64,000 bases of DNA from Tissierella sp. Yu-01 (lineage in GTDB: Bacteria > Bacillota > Clostridia > Tissierellales > Tissierellaceae). The notes below the pieces were generated by a model. The model searched no databases. It was not told where the DNA came from and saw nothing but the letters and a program-made list of their open reading frames with translations. Positions 53,722-61,505 of the stretch are shown piece after piece. Each line of letters starts with the position of its first letter. Position 1 is the first letter of the stretch. The position numbers and the translations under genes were made by a program. Where the stretch lies: positions 1,860,001 through 1,924,000 of the forward strand of contig NZ_CP120677.1 of the NCBI RefSeq assembly GCF_029537395.1, read 5' to 3'.

Positions 53722-53855
53722 TTTAAGTATCGGAAGAAATTGCATAGCAATTTCATCACACCACTGCAACGAGGTGAGCGATTATAACGCACCACCTGTT
53801 TATTTAAATAGGTACCCGACCGCTTATAGAAGCGGGGGATATCATTCACCTCGTT
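53722..53855. repeat. Structured dispersed repeat (cloverleaf-like), complete copy
   Basis: The first 59 bp (53722-53780) are identical to 63942-64000. A perfect hairpin GAAATTGC-ATA-GCAATTTC (53736-53754) precedes a region closed by a perfect 10-bp stem (AACGAGGTGA 53768-53777 with TCACCTCGTT 53846-53855). Inside are three hairpins: GCG/CGC, ACCTGTTT/AAATAGGT and CCGCTT/AAGCGG. It could be a non-autonomous IS200/IS605-like element with end hairpins, or a structured RNA. The class is not established. Confidence 0.65.
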
Positions 53856-53922
53856 ATAAAATATCCTAAAAAATCGTGATCAAAATGCACTTTTCTAGCC
53901 CTATTTTAATACAAAACCACTA

Positions 53923-53963
53923 CATATGGTGGTGACTGCTTATTTACCACTATTCGCCATATG
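53923..53963. repeat. Inverted repeat between the structured repeat and speD
   Basis: CATATGG (53923-53929) pairs with CCATATG (53957-53963), and GTGGT (53929-53933) with ACCAC (53946-53950), forming a bulged hairpin. There is no T-run. Function unknown. Confidence 0.4.
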
Positions 53964-54048
53964 AAGTCGCATTCATTACATTATAGAATTAGCACTACAG
54001 ATTTTCCAAGCTTGAATTTTATCCTGGTTTAAATTAAAGTCCAGATAT

Positions 54049-54438
54049 TTACAAGAGGTTCTTGTTATCTTTTAAAATACGACCTATTATTCCCCTAGAT
54101 ATCTCTGTTAAATCAGCTCTTTCTGCTTTTAGCTTTTCTTCTAAAAACTTAAAAGCAACCCAAGGGTTTATTGTATCCCCACAAGTAAATAGATCTACAG
54201 CTGCATATTTATATTCTGGCCAAGTATGAATAGTTAAATGCGATTCTTCAATAACAACAACCCCACTAACTCCCCAAGGGTTAAATGTATGAAATACACT
54301 TTCTACTATTGTAGCTTGAGCCACTTTAGCTGCCTCTATCATATGTTTCTCTATTAGCGATGTATTTTTTAATACTTTACTATCACAATCATAGTATTCA
54401 ATTAAAACATGTTTTCCTAATTGCTTTAATTTAATCAT
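54049..54438 (-). CDS. speD: S-adenosylmethionine decarboxylase proenzyme
   Basis: The product is 129 residues. It makes decarboxylated AdoMet, the aminopropyl donor for polyamines. The self-cleavage site with the pyruvoyl-forming serine is in [14 protein letters not shown], and the catalytic Cys/His region is VDLFTCGD. It is the short class 1B type of Gram-positive bacteria. It follows bpsA with a 34-bp gap, so donor and aminopropyltransferase are made together. The ATG follows AAAAGGAG. Confidence 0.95.
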   Translation of the reverse strand: MIKLKQLGKHVLIEYYDCDSKVLKNTSLIEKHMIEAAKVAQATIVESVFHTFNPWGVSGVVVIEESHLTIHTWPEYKYAAVDLFTCGDTINPWVAFKFLEEKLKAERADLTEISRGIIGRILKDNKNLL

Positions 54439-54472
54439 GACTTCTCCTTTTCTATGCTTATTTTATATTTAA

Positions 54473-55642
54473 CTAATTCATATCTTTTCTTTGAATTAAC
54501 TCAAATACTTGACTATTACATTTGTAACATCCTTTTGATTTTAGCATCTCTATATTATTAAGTTTTTCTGAACGTCCTACCTTTATGATTTCACCACATT
54601 GCTTACATCTATAAGAGCGTACTGTTTCCTTAAGTTCCCCAGTATACAAAACTCCTTTATAAGGTGTTTTTATTAACGCTTTAGTTATATTAGTAGTCTT
54701 AAGAACAATCATTTGGCCTGTGTTCCCAATTATGCTAGCCCCTTCATAGGTATTAAATCTAGCCATTATCTCTGAAACTATAAGCCCCATGCTTAAAAGA
54801 TACTTTTGCATAGTCAATTGAAAATCTGGGGACTTATGAGCATAAGAAAGATAAATAATAAGCCCACTATCGTCTCTTAAGGCTTCGATTCCCCTTGAAA
54901 GAAACAGGTTCATTCCTTCAAGAGTATAAGGTGGATCTGTAAAAAGACAATCAAATTGATTTTTAAAATCGTTCGCTAATGGCGTTCTAAAATCCACGCA
55001 CTCACACTTAATTGGAAGGGATTCTTTTATAGCTATATTACTTATATAGTCTATAACCCTTTTATCAATATCCATTACAATAATCTTAGTAGTATGATTA
55101 ATGGTATTATTAAAAAGTCTTTTTAGCAAAAAACCTAAAGCTACGCTTACTAAATCATCATCTCCCAAACACAAAATTCTTTTTCCTACCAAGTTATGAT
55201 TTTTAAGAGACAATATTGCTCTTTTTAAAGATGTATCTATACTCGACTTTGACTGATCTATAGTGACATCTGCCTGGGGACGATTGGCAAAGAGACCCTG
55301 TAGCTCCTCTTTTATTTCAGTAATTTCCCTATGTTCCTTCCAAGGTTCCATTAATAGTTTCATATATAAATCACTATTTATTTTTTTGAATCCTAATTGC
55401 TCCTCTATAAAATGTCTACCTTTTATTGTAAGTCTTATTCCTCGGTCTTGAATAACCAATCCTTTTTTAATAAATTCTTTTTTTATAGCTGCAACTACAG
55501 GAATGGGTAAGAGACTATTTCTTGCTAATTCTTTGGTGGAAATTCCTTCTTTAAAGTATATTGTTATTAATATGTTCTCTATGGTTTTATTACCTTCTTC
55601 TATACTTACATTTTTGTTTACTTCATCTATATAATTAAGCAT
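54473..55642 (-). CDS. bpsA: N4-bis(aminopropyl)spermidine synthase (branched polyamine synthase)
   Basis: The product is 389 residues. The ATG at 55642 is preceded by GGAGG; a longer frame without such a site is rejected. An N-terminal winged helix (ISTKELARNSLLPIPVVAAI) precedes a Rossmann aminopropyltransferase core. The diagnostic motifs are ILCLGDDDLVSVAL, MDIDKRVIDYI and FTDPPYTLEGM. BpsA adds two aminopropyl groups to the central nitrogen of spermidine. A C-terminal zinc ribbon (CKQC, then GCYKCNS) extends the usual core. speD lies just downstream. Confidence 0.88.
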   Translation of the reverse strand: MLNYIDEVNKNVSIEEGNKTIENILITIYFKEGISTKELARNSLLPIPVVAAIKKEFIKKGLVIQDRGIRLTIKGRHFIEEQLGFKKINSDLYMKLLMEPWKEHREITEIKEELQGLFANRPQADVTIDQSKSSIDTSLKRAILSLKNHNLVGKRILCLGDDDLVSVALGFLLKRLFNNTINHTTKIIVMDIDKRVIDYISNIAIKESLPIKCECVDFRTPLANDFKNQFDCLFTDPPYTLEGMNLFLSRGIEALRDDSGLIIYLSYAHKSPDFQLTMQKYLLSMGLIVSEIMARFNTYEGASIIGNTGQMIVLKTTNITKALIKTPYKGVLYTGELKETVRSYRCKQCGEIIKVGRSEKLNNIEMLKSKGCYKCNSQVFELIQRKDMN

Positions 55643-56322
55643 TGTTTGTTGTCCTCCATATTTATCATTTTTAATTTCATTGCATAGCTTATAAAGACTA
55701 AAATACTGATTATATCTATGCCTAATATTGAAAATAAAAAGAAACATGAATAAAAACAAAAAAGGTCATAGCAACACGAAGTCACCATAACCTTTTACCA
55801 TTTACATTATATGCCAAATAACACCCTATATTGTATTCCATAAGTAATATGCTAAAAATCATATTAAAATATTGAAACTCAAAATATAACTACAATATAA
55901 GGTATATAAAAATCCATATTTGATATAAAATAATTCTAATAAACATTAATTATTCTACTATATTGTGTGGTTTTAATGATATCCATGTTTCTAACTTATC
56001 CTTAAAAAATTCATCAACAAATAAACCTAAATAATATAGGTTTAAACACTTTTTAAGGTACAACTATTTAGTTAATTTAGTTAAAAACAAATGCGGACAT
56101 CAAGTTCGCTCCCTTATATTTCTCTAATATTTAATCCTTTACAAGATTATTGTAACATATAAAAATATTCTCTTCAAATATAAAAATGTAGTATTGATAT
56201 TTATCTAGAAGGAATATGACCACAGCAAGGCTTGCTTACCCTACTTATCTTGCATTTCGAATTCTGATTAATTGACCATTTAGTATATTATATAGTTTTC
56301 ACAACCTATTTATAATTATAAT
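55643..56322. other. 680-bp region with repeat B and decayed coding sequence
   Basis: It contains hairpin repeat B at 55761-55815. On the minus strand, 55950 to about 56066 stays open for about 38 codons (LYYLGLFVDEFFKDKLETWI near its end) and ends in TAA without a start. Around 56100-56140 another C-terminal-like scrap reads KYKGANLMSAFVFN. AAACCTA/TAGGTTT forms a small hairpin near 56024. No intact gene is present. Confidence 0.45.
55761..55815 (-). repeat. Dispersed hairpin repeat B, copy 2, 5' of bpsA
   Basis: 49/55 identical to 20119-20173. On the minus strand a stem AAAGGTTATGG/CTATGACCTTT (two G-U pairs in RNA) is followed by TTTGTTTTT, so it looks like a terminator. It lies about 120 bp upstream of the bpsA start, and a TATAAT lies at its 5' end. 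Confidence 0.75.
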
Positions 56323-56658
56323 TTAGATTCCAAAGTGAATAATGTATTTACTGTGCTCTTTTGCTTGATTAGCTAAGGAAATCAAGGAAATATAAACATC
56401 TGTGTTATGAGAAGATAAGATCTTTATAAACTCATCCATTGATTTAGGTGGTATAAGAGTTATGCCACAATAGGCAAGTCCTTTTTCTGCTCTTTGTAGA
56501 GTATGCCAATAGCAATTTACACTTTGCAACTCCATCATAATTGGTTCAATTAAATCATCATCAACCTGAATACAATCATATTTCTGTGGTTCATAAGAAT
56601 CAAACCGTTCTTCATCTTTGGGATTTTTTTGCATAATTCCAAACTCATGATTTGGCAT
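56323..56658 (-). CDS. Conserved protein of unknown function
   Basis: The product is 111 residues. Its start (MPNHEFGIM, then FDSYEPQKYDCIQVDDD) and CYWHTLQRAEKGLAYCGITL have the look of a conserved cytoplasmic family, but I cannot name a function. Acidic and His/Cys residues cluster mid-protein. The ATG follows GGAGGTG. It lies downstream of the AraC-GyrI gene, separated by a terminator-like hairpin. Confidence 0.75.
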   Translation of the reverse strand: MPNHEFGIMQKNPKDEERFDSYEPQKYDCIQVDDDLIEPIMMELQSVNCYWHTLQRAEKGLAYCGITLIPPKSMDEFIKILSSHNTDVYISLISLANQAKEHSKYIIHFGI

Positions 56659-56754
56659 TATTGATACACCTCCACAAATTCCTGTTTATAAAATAAAAGT
56701 GTCTAATAATCAAAGCGCAGCCACATATACCCTCGCTCGTATTGTCTACGAAAA

Positions 56755-56777
56755 GGGCACTCTAGCTATGAGCGCCC
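56755..56777 (-). terminator. Terminator of the second AraC-GyrI gene
   Basis: GGGCACTC/GAGCGCCC arms (one A-C mismatch) 23 bp after the stop, followed on the minus strand by TTTTCG. Confidence 0.6.
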
Positions 56778-56799
56778 TCAATCATAAACATTGATGTAA

Positions 56800-57678
56800 T
56801 TAATAGTCTTTTTTCCTTACTGGAACCCAGATTTCGCTTCGATATTTTGGATTTCCAGTGTCTGGACTCTCGTTCCACAAAATTTCAGGGCCTTCAACTG
56901 CCTCATATCCTGAAGACGGAAACCACTCTGAGTATATCCTTCCCCATACATTTTGAAGTGTTTCCGGGAAAGGCCCAATGGATTCAAAAACTGCCCAGGT
57001 ACTGGCTTCTATTTTCAATACATCAAATTCTGCTGTTTCATTACTTGAAGTTGCTACACCGATGTAATGATCCAGCTCACCCTTTTCTTCCATTCTTCCT
57101 TCTGAGAAGTTAGTAGATGCACTAATAATCCCTTTTGGTTCCACATTTGAAAGTGCTTTTAATTCTTTAATAACCTCAGGGGTTAAAAGTTCAGTCATTT
57201 TTGCAATCTCTGGATTGACACCTTCAAAAATAATTGGAACTCTCTTCTTAAATCCTACTAATTTAAAAGGTCCTTTTTCAACAATACGATAATTCATTTC
57301 GCATCCTCCTTTAATAGATAATTGAAAGGTCATTCTAGGATAGGCTTTTAACTGTGTATTCTCACTTCTTGCTTCAGAAGGAAGAATACCATGCATAGAA
57401 TGAAAAGCACGGGAGAATGAATCAGCTGAATCATAACCATATTTGACAGCAACATCGATTATTCTCAAATTTGTATCTTTCAAATCAAGGGCAGCCAGCG
57501 TTAGTCTTCTTCTTCGAATATATTCTGATAAACCAATCCCAGATAAAAATGAAAACATCCTTTTAAAATGATACTCTGAACAGTAAGCAATTTTAGAAAT
57601 TTTACTATAATCGATATCCTCAGTTAAGTGCTTTTCAATGTACTCCAATGCATTGTTCATACTATTTAAAGAATCCAT
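56800..57678 (-). CDS. AraC family regulator with GyrI-like domain (second paralog)
   Basis: The product is 292 residues from the ATG at 57678, with AAAGGAGG upstream. The AraC HTH pair ([30 protein letters not shown]) is followed by a GyrI-like effector domain ([15 protein letters not shown] through [11 protein letters not shown]). It is closely related to 44057-44911. No transporter or enzyme is directly linked, so the ligand is unknown. Confidence 0.9.
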   Translation of the reverse strand: MDSLNSMNNALEYIEKHLTEDIDYSKISKIAYCSEYHFKRMFSFLSGIGLSEYIRRRRLTLAALDLKDTNLRIIDVAVKYGYDSADSFSRAFHSMHGILPSEARSENTQLKAYPRMTFQLSIKGGCEMNYRIVEKGPFKLVGFKKRVPIIFEGVNPEIAKMTELLTPEVIKELKALSNVEPKGIISASTNFSEGRMEEKGELDHYIGVATSSNETAEFDVLKIEASTWAVFESIGPFPETLQNVWGRIYSEWFPSSGYEAVEGPEILWNESPDTGNPKYRSEIWVPVRKKDY

Positions 57679-57919
57679 TAAACAACCTCCTTTCAATATC
57701 AATATTATCAAAGGATGTAATTATCCATCCGACAATCTATGCACAGTATAGTCGACTCATATTATTACCGGTAACTATAATATAATCCTATGCTAAATAT
57801 TAGCATTTGCCCTTTGATTTCATCCTTCATACCCGGATCCATCATATTATTCGGCGGCTATGGCTCTACAACTTGATTTATTATAAAACCATTTGAAAGC
57901 AGTATATTTAGATATGTAG
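57679..57919. other. Intergenic, no clear feature
   Basis: AT-rich gap between the AraC and YcxB-like genes. No strong promoter, hairpin or conserved frame was recognised. Confidence 0.4.
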
Positions 57920-58450
57920 TCAGTGTTCCTTATTGTATTTTACAAATCCTAATTTCTCCAAAAGTTCCTTTTTAGTCTCTTCAGTTAAGTATCTTGTTGG
58001 AACAATATGTGCAGTAAATCCACTTAAATAAATAAGTATCATATCATCATAGACTTTTACTTCTTTTATACCTTCTTTTGATGTTATTTCAGTAGAATGT
58101 TCGTTAATAACTTTTATATCATTTTCTTCTATTATCATGGTATTTTGGCATATCATAGATGAATTATCTCCATCTTTAAGCATATCTTTAGCAGACTTTT
58201 TTATTAACTTTTCATATGTCTTAGGAAACCTTATTATCCATATTAACATAAATAATATTGCAATAATACCCCAATAAAGCTTAGGCTGTTTATATAAACT
58301 AGGACCTGTAAAAAATATCACTACTCCACATAAAACGGGAATCCAATATTTCAACATATTATGTGTCTTTTTGTGAGATCTGGAATTCTTAGCATGATAT
58401 ATATTGAATTTTACATAATCCTCTTCTGTTACCTCGTACTTTAGCTCCAT
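57920..58450 (-). CDS. YcxB-like membrane protein
   Basis: The product is 176 residues. The start (YEVTEEDYVKFNIYHAKNS), two central membrane helices (about 34-52 and 58-74) and a soluble C-terminal YcxB-like domain (ENDIKVINEHSTEI, IPTRYL-like end) place it in a common Firmicutes family of unknown role. The ATG follows GAGGGAG. Confidence 0.8.
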   Translation of the reverse strand: MELKYEVTEEDYVKFNIYHAKNSRSHKKTHNMLKYWIPVLCGVVIFFTGPSLYKQPKLYWGIIAILFMLIWIIRFPKTYEKLIKKSAKDMLKDGDNSSMICQNTMIIEENDIKVINEHSTEITSKEGIKEVKVYDDMILIYLSGFTAHIVPTRYLTEETKKELLEKLGFVKYNKEH

Positions 58451-58474
58451 AATATTTCTCCCTCTTTCTGCGTA

Positions 58475-58621
58475 TTAATAAGAATATTCTTTTATAAGTG
58501 CTTCGTCACGTGTTCTAGCACAACTTGTAATTTCAGGTATATCCGGAAATAGCATCTATACCCCATGTTCTATTTGTTTATATTCTTCATAATTGAAAAT
58601 AGCATAGTATCCTACTTTCAT
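58475..58621 (-). pseudogene. hicB antitoxin remnant with internal stop
   Basis: From an ATG at 58621 with an AAGGAGGG site the frame reads MKVGYYAIFNYEEYKQIEHG, hits TAG at 58556-58558, then resumes in frame as LFPDIPEITSCARTRDEAL to TAA. This is the HicB partial RNase-H fold, probably decayed. It lies 16 bp after the hicA fragment, the normal hicAB order. Confidence 0.7.
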
Positions 58622-58637
58622 AATTCCCTCCTTAATT

Positions 58638-58740
58638 TTATATCCATCCAGCTTGTTTCCATATTTCTCTTAAAATACCTATCGGTATTTCATGTTTTTT
58701 TCCATGATTAGGCACTTGAACTGTTCTCTTTCCTTCAATT
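58638..58740 (-). pseudogene. hicA toxin C-terminal fragment
   Basis: The minus strand ends with KRTVQVPNHGKKHEIPIG and REIWKQAGW, the C-terminal half of a HicA mRNA interferase. The N-terminal part with the catalytic His is missing; upstream codons do not match the family. With the hicB remnant this is a dead toxin-antitoxin locus. Confidence 0.65.
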
Positions 58741-58794
58741 GCATCAATAATAGTATAAAACAATTTACTTCCTGCCTCAACTACTTGGTTGGAT

Positions 58795-59028
58795 AATAGG
58801 ATTGATGTAAAAGAAACACCTGCTATTAAAGCCATCTGCGCAACACATACTGGATCTTACGAAACTTTACATCAGGCTTATGAAGCAATCGACCAATATG
58901 CCGCAGAGCATAACTTACAATTGCAACTAACCTTTCGTGAGGTTTACATCAAGGGGCCGGGAATGTTTTTAAAAGGCAATCCAGACAAATATATTACAGA
59001 GATTTTGTTCCCAATCAGGGAGGAATAA
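58795..59028 (+). pseudogene. 5'-truncated GyrI-like effector-binding domain (MerR-type regulator fragment)
   Basis: About 77 codons, open from about 58795, match the C-terminal half of a GyrI-like domain ([45 protein letters not shown]). There is no ribosome binding site or DNA-binding domain. It lies 1 bp upstream of the ABC exporter genes, which such regulators usually control. The left edge coincides with the hicA fragment, so a recombination junction lies near 58740-58800. Confidence 0.75.
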
Positions 59029-59029
59029 A

Positions 59030-59980
59030 ATGACTGCTATTTGCGTAAATGAATTGGTTAAAAAGTATAAAAACGGAGTAAAGGCATTAGACGGTCTTAC
59101 TTTGACTGTAAAGGAAGGTGAAATCTTTTCTCTTTTGGGGCAGAACGGAGCTGGAAAATCTACGCTGATTAATGTGTTGACAACTTACCTGCGTCCTACT
59201 TCCGGCAACGTGACCATGTTTGGAAAAGACGCTTATCGTGAAGCGGCTGAAATTCGTTCAAAAATTTCCTGTGTAGCACAAAGAACTTCTATTGATACGC
59301 ACTTATCACTCACGGAAAATATGATATTTCAAAGTAAGCTTTATAAAGTGCCAAAGTCAGAATCCGCAAAGCGTATGGAAATGCTAATTTCCTGTTTTGG
59401 ATTAGAAAAGTACTTAAAATATCCAGTTTCCTCCTACTCCGGTGGAGTAAAAAGGCGGCTTGATATTGCACTTAATCTTATGTCTAACCCTAAAGTGCTA
59501 TTTTTAGACGAGCCAACTGTTGGAATGGATATTCAATCTCGAATGGCAATGTGGGATATGGTGAAGAAAATAAGAAATGATTTTGGAACTAATATCTTCT
59601 TAACAACCCATTATTTGGAAGAGGCCAATCAGTTAAGCGATACAATCTGCATTATGAAAAATGGGAAAGAAGTCATTCAAGGTTCTCCAAATACTCTCAG
59701 GGAATACCTACGGCAAGATATGTTAAAAATCAGTTTTTCAGTAAAAAAAGATGCTGAAAATTGCTTTGAGTATTTAAAAGGAACAATTCCTCTCAAAGAA
59801 TCCGATTTACGCCACGATAAAATCATCACCAGCTTAAAAAGCGGACGAAGCGATTTAGAAAAAACAACCCGCCTGCTGTTGGAGCATGGTATTCCATTCT
59901 TGGGAATCGAAATTATCCAGCCTACCTTAGAAGATGTTTTCATCAGCCTGACCAGTAAAAACGGAAAGGAGGTCAGCTAA
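59030..59980 (+). CDS. ABC transporter ATP-binding protein (DrrA-like)
   Basis: The product is 316 residues. Walker A is LGQNGAGKST, the signature is YSGGVKRRLDIAL, Walker B is VLFLDEPTVGMD, and the H-loop is LTTHYLEEA. The C-terminal extension (about 225-316) is typical of drug-type DrrA proteins. It forms an exporter with the next gene, which overlaps by 1 nt (TAATG). Base composition is less AT-rich than the surroundings. The ATG follows GGGAGG. Confidence 0.92.
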   Translation: MTAICVNELVKKYKNGVKALDGLTLTVKEGEIFSLLGQNGAGKSTLINVLTTYLRPTSGNVTMFGKDAYREAAEIRSKISCVAQRTSIDTHLSLTENMIFQSKLYKVPKSESAKRMEMLISCFGLEKYLKYPVSSYSGGVKRRLDIALNLMSNPKVLFLDEPTVGMDIQSRMAMWDMVKKIRNDFGTNIFLTTHYLEEANQLSDTICIMKNGKEVIQGSPNTLREYLRQDMLKISFSVKKDAENCFEYLKGTIPLKESDLRHDKIITSLKSGRSDLEKTTRLLLEHGIPFLGIEIIQPTLEDVFISLTSKNGKEVS

Positions 59981-60735
59981 TGGATATTCTAACCTTGTTA
60001 CAACGTAATATAAGATGGCGTTTTCACAATGCTTTTACTATCGTGATTACCATCTTACAGCCTATGCTATGGCTTGTTTTATATAGTGCCGTTGCCGGAC
60101 AATCCATGAAAGGAATTGGAATTGCAAATTATACGGCTTTTGTTCTCCCCGGGCTTATTGTGCTAGTTAGTTTCGGAGCGTGTAGCAGTAGCGGCATAAT
60201 GAATTATTTGATGAAAGCAGATGGGAGTTTTTATCGGATACTGATTGCCCCGGTGAAAAGAAATTCTATTGTATTGGGTCAGGTATTGGAAGCAGTCGTA
60301 TGTACTTTCATCGAAGTTATTATTATGTGCATAGTCAGCCTGTTTTTTTCTGCAAACATTGCGACTGGATTCACGGGCATACTCTTGATGGCTATCCTAG
60401 TATTTTTAACTGCCTTTTTCATTTCGGGGCTTACTTACGCCATTAGCCTTTGCCTTCCAAATGAGGTCATGTATGAAACGGTAATGAACGCAATTGTTCT
60501 CCCCATCTTTTTTCTAAGTACCGCATTGTTTCCAGCAGACGGATTATCAGGGGGATTAAAAATTGCAGTAAATATAAATCCATTTACTCATGTAATAAAT
60601 GTTTTGCGTGATTTGATTTTACAAGGAAATATTGTTATTCGTGATGTTATCTTTGTTGTTCTTCTACTTATAGCTATGTGCAGTATCAGTTTTTCATGGG
60701 CCTTTCATAGATTAAAAAAAGAAACTGCTTTATAA
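59980..60735 (+). CDS. ABC-2 type transporter permease (DrrB-like)
   Basis: The product is 251 residues with six predicted membrane helices. LQPMLWLVLYSAVAG near the start and NPFTHVINVLRDLIL near the end are characteristic of ABC-2 permeases. It is coupled to the ATPase gene by overlapping start and stop. The likely role is export of a drug or small hydrophobic molecule. AAAGGAGG precedes the ATG. Confidence 0.9.
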   Translation: MDILTLLQRNIRWRFHNAFTIVITILQPMLWLVLYSAVAGQSMKGIGIANYTAFVLPGLIVLVSFGACSSSGIMNYLMKADGSFYRILIAPVKRNSIVLGQVLEAVVCTFIEVIIMCIVSLFFSANIATGFTGILLMAILVFLTAFFISGLTYAISLCLPNEVMYETVMNAIVLPIFFLSTALFPADGLSGGLKIAVNINPFTHVINVLRDLILQGNIVIRDVIFVVLLLIAMCSISFSWAFHRLKKETAL

Positions 60736-60825
60736 AAATTGAAACAAATAAAGACTCCTCCCAACAGAAATAAAAACCGTTGTTTAAGTGGCGGAGTTGT
60801 TAAGCTCCAATAAAGAATAATAGCT

Positions 60826-60867
60826 AACGGCGGTTTTGACCTCAATAATCAAAGCCGTCGTTTTTTT
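60826..60867 (+). terminator. Terminator of the ABC exporter operon
   Basis: AACGGCGGTTTTGA and TCAAAGCCGTCGTT arms (two G-U pairs) form a long stem followed by TTTTTTT. Confidence 0.8.
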
Positions 60868-61082
60868 AAAAAGTTTTGAATAACGGAGAGTGTATTAAAG
60901 TCACCCATTTTTTATGACACGACGGTATCAGGGAGGTATTGTCGCTCTATTATATATGCTTATACTTTATGTAAACAGACCCAATTCCTTGGCAAAAGCA
61001 TCGAGGTCATCAAATTATGAACAAATCGTTTAGCGATATATAATTATGAGTTACATCAATTAAGTATTTATATGTAGATAGT
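60868..61082. other. Intergenic with a short mobile-element-like scrap
   Basis: On the minus strand FDDLDAFAKELGLFT ends at a TAA (60967-60969), but only about 15 codons are open. It looks like a protein C terminus left behind. No other feature is seen. Confidence 0.3.
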
Positions 61083-61505
61083 TCACACGTAGTAATCAAA
61101 TATCTGCCCCTTAATGCTGATAATTTCAGCAATTGAGATTGCTCTTCCGTCTGTCATAACTACAAGCCGTTCATATTCATCTATCTTTTTAGCTATACCA
61201 GTAGCAGTAACATAGGCACCTCCATCCTTCTTATCGTCTGGTTGGAAATAGGTAATTGTGATTTCAGGATGTTCTTTGAGCTGGTCTGCTATAATCTGTA
61301 ACTTTTGGTTCAAAGTCTCTCTCATATATTCGTCCAATTCAACTCTTTCATCAGTCCGTCTTGCAGTTTCTTTTATAGCAGCATCATGACCAGTCAATGC
61401 AGCGAAAGGGGAAAACTGAGCTGCCCTATTAATAGCTGCCATATGAGGACGTTTCGTAGATACATGGTTTGGTAGATGGATGATGTCATCGTATTCTCTT
61501 GTCAT
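61083..61505 (-). CDS. YolD-like protein
   Basis: The product is 140 residues. The YolD-like core is visible (RPHMAAINRAAQFSPFAALTGH, then ITYFQPDDKKDGGAYV). Such proteins are encoded next to UmuC/UvrX-type polymerases on mobile elements and chromosomes and may serve as partners. The ATG overlaps the polymerase stop (ATGA), so they are translationally coupled. Confidence 0.88.
   Translation of the reverse strand: MTREYDDIIHLPNHVSTKRPHMAAINRAAQFSPFAALTGHDAAIKETARRTDERVELDEYMRETLNQKLQIIADQLKEHPEITITYFQPDDKKDGGAYVTATGIAKKIDEYERLVVMTDGRAISIAEIISIKGQIFDYYV

Noticed and set aside
53722-53855. Interpretation as a tRNA gene because of the cloverleaf
   Set aside because: The closing stem is 10 bp, and there are no D-loop, anticodon-loop or T-loop consensus bases.
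53645-53869. 74-codon plus-strand ORF over the structured repeat
   Set aside because: The strong stems explain the sequence conservation, and there is no ribosome binding site. Identity to the second copy continues regardless of codon position.
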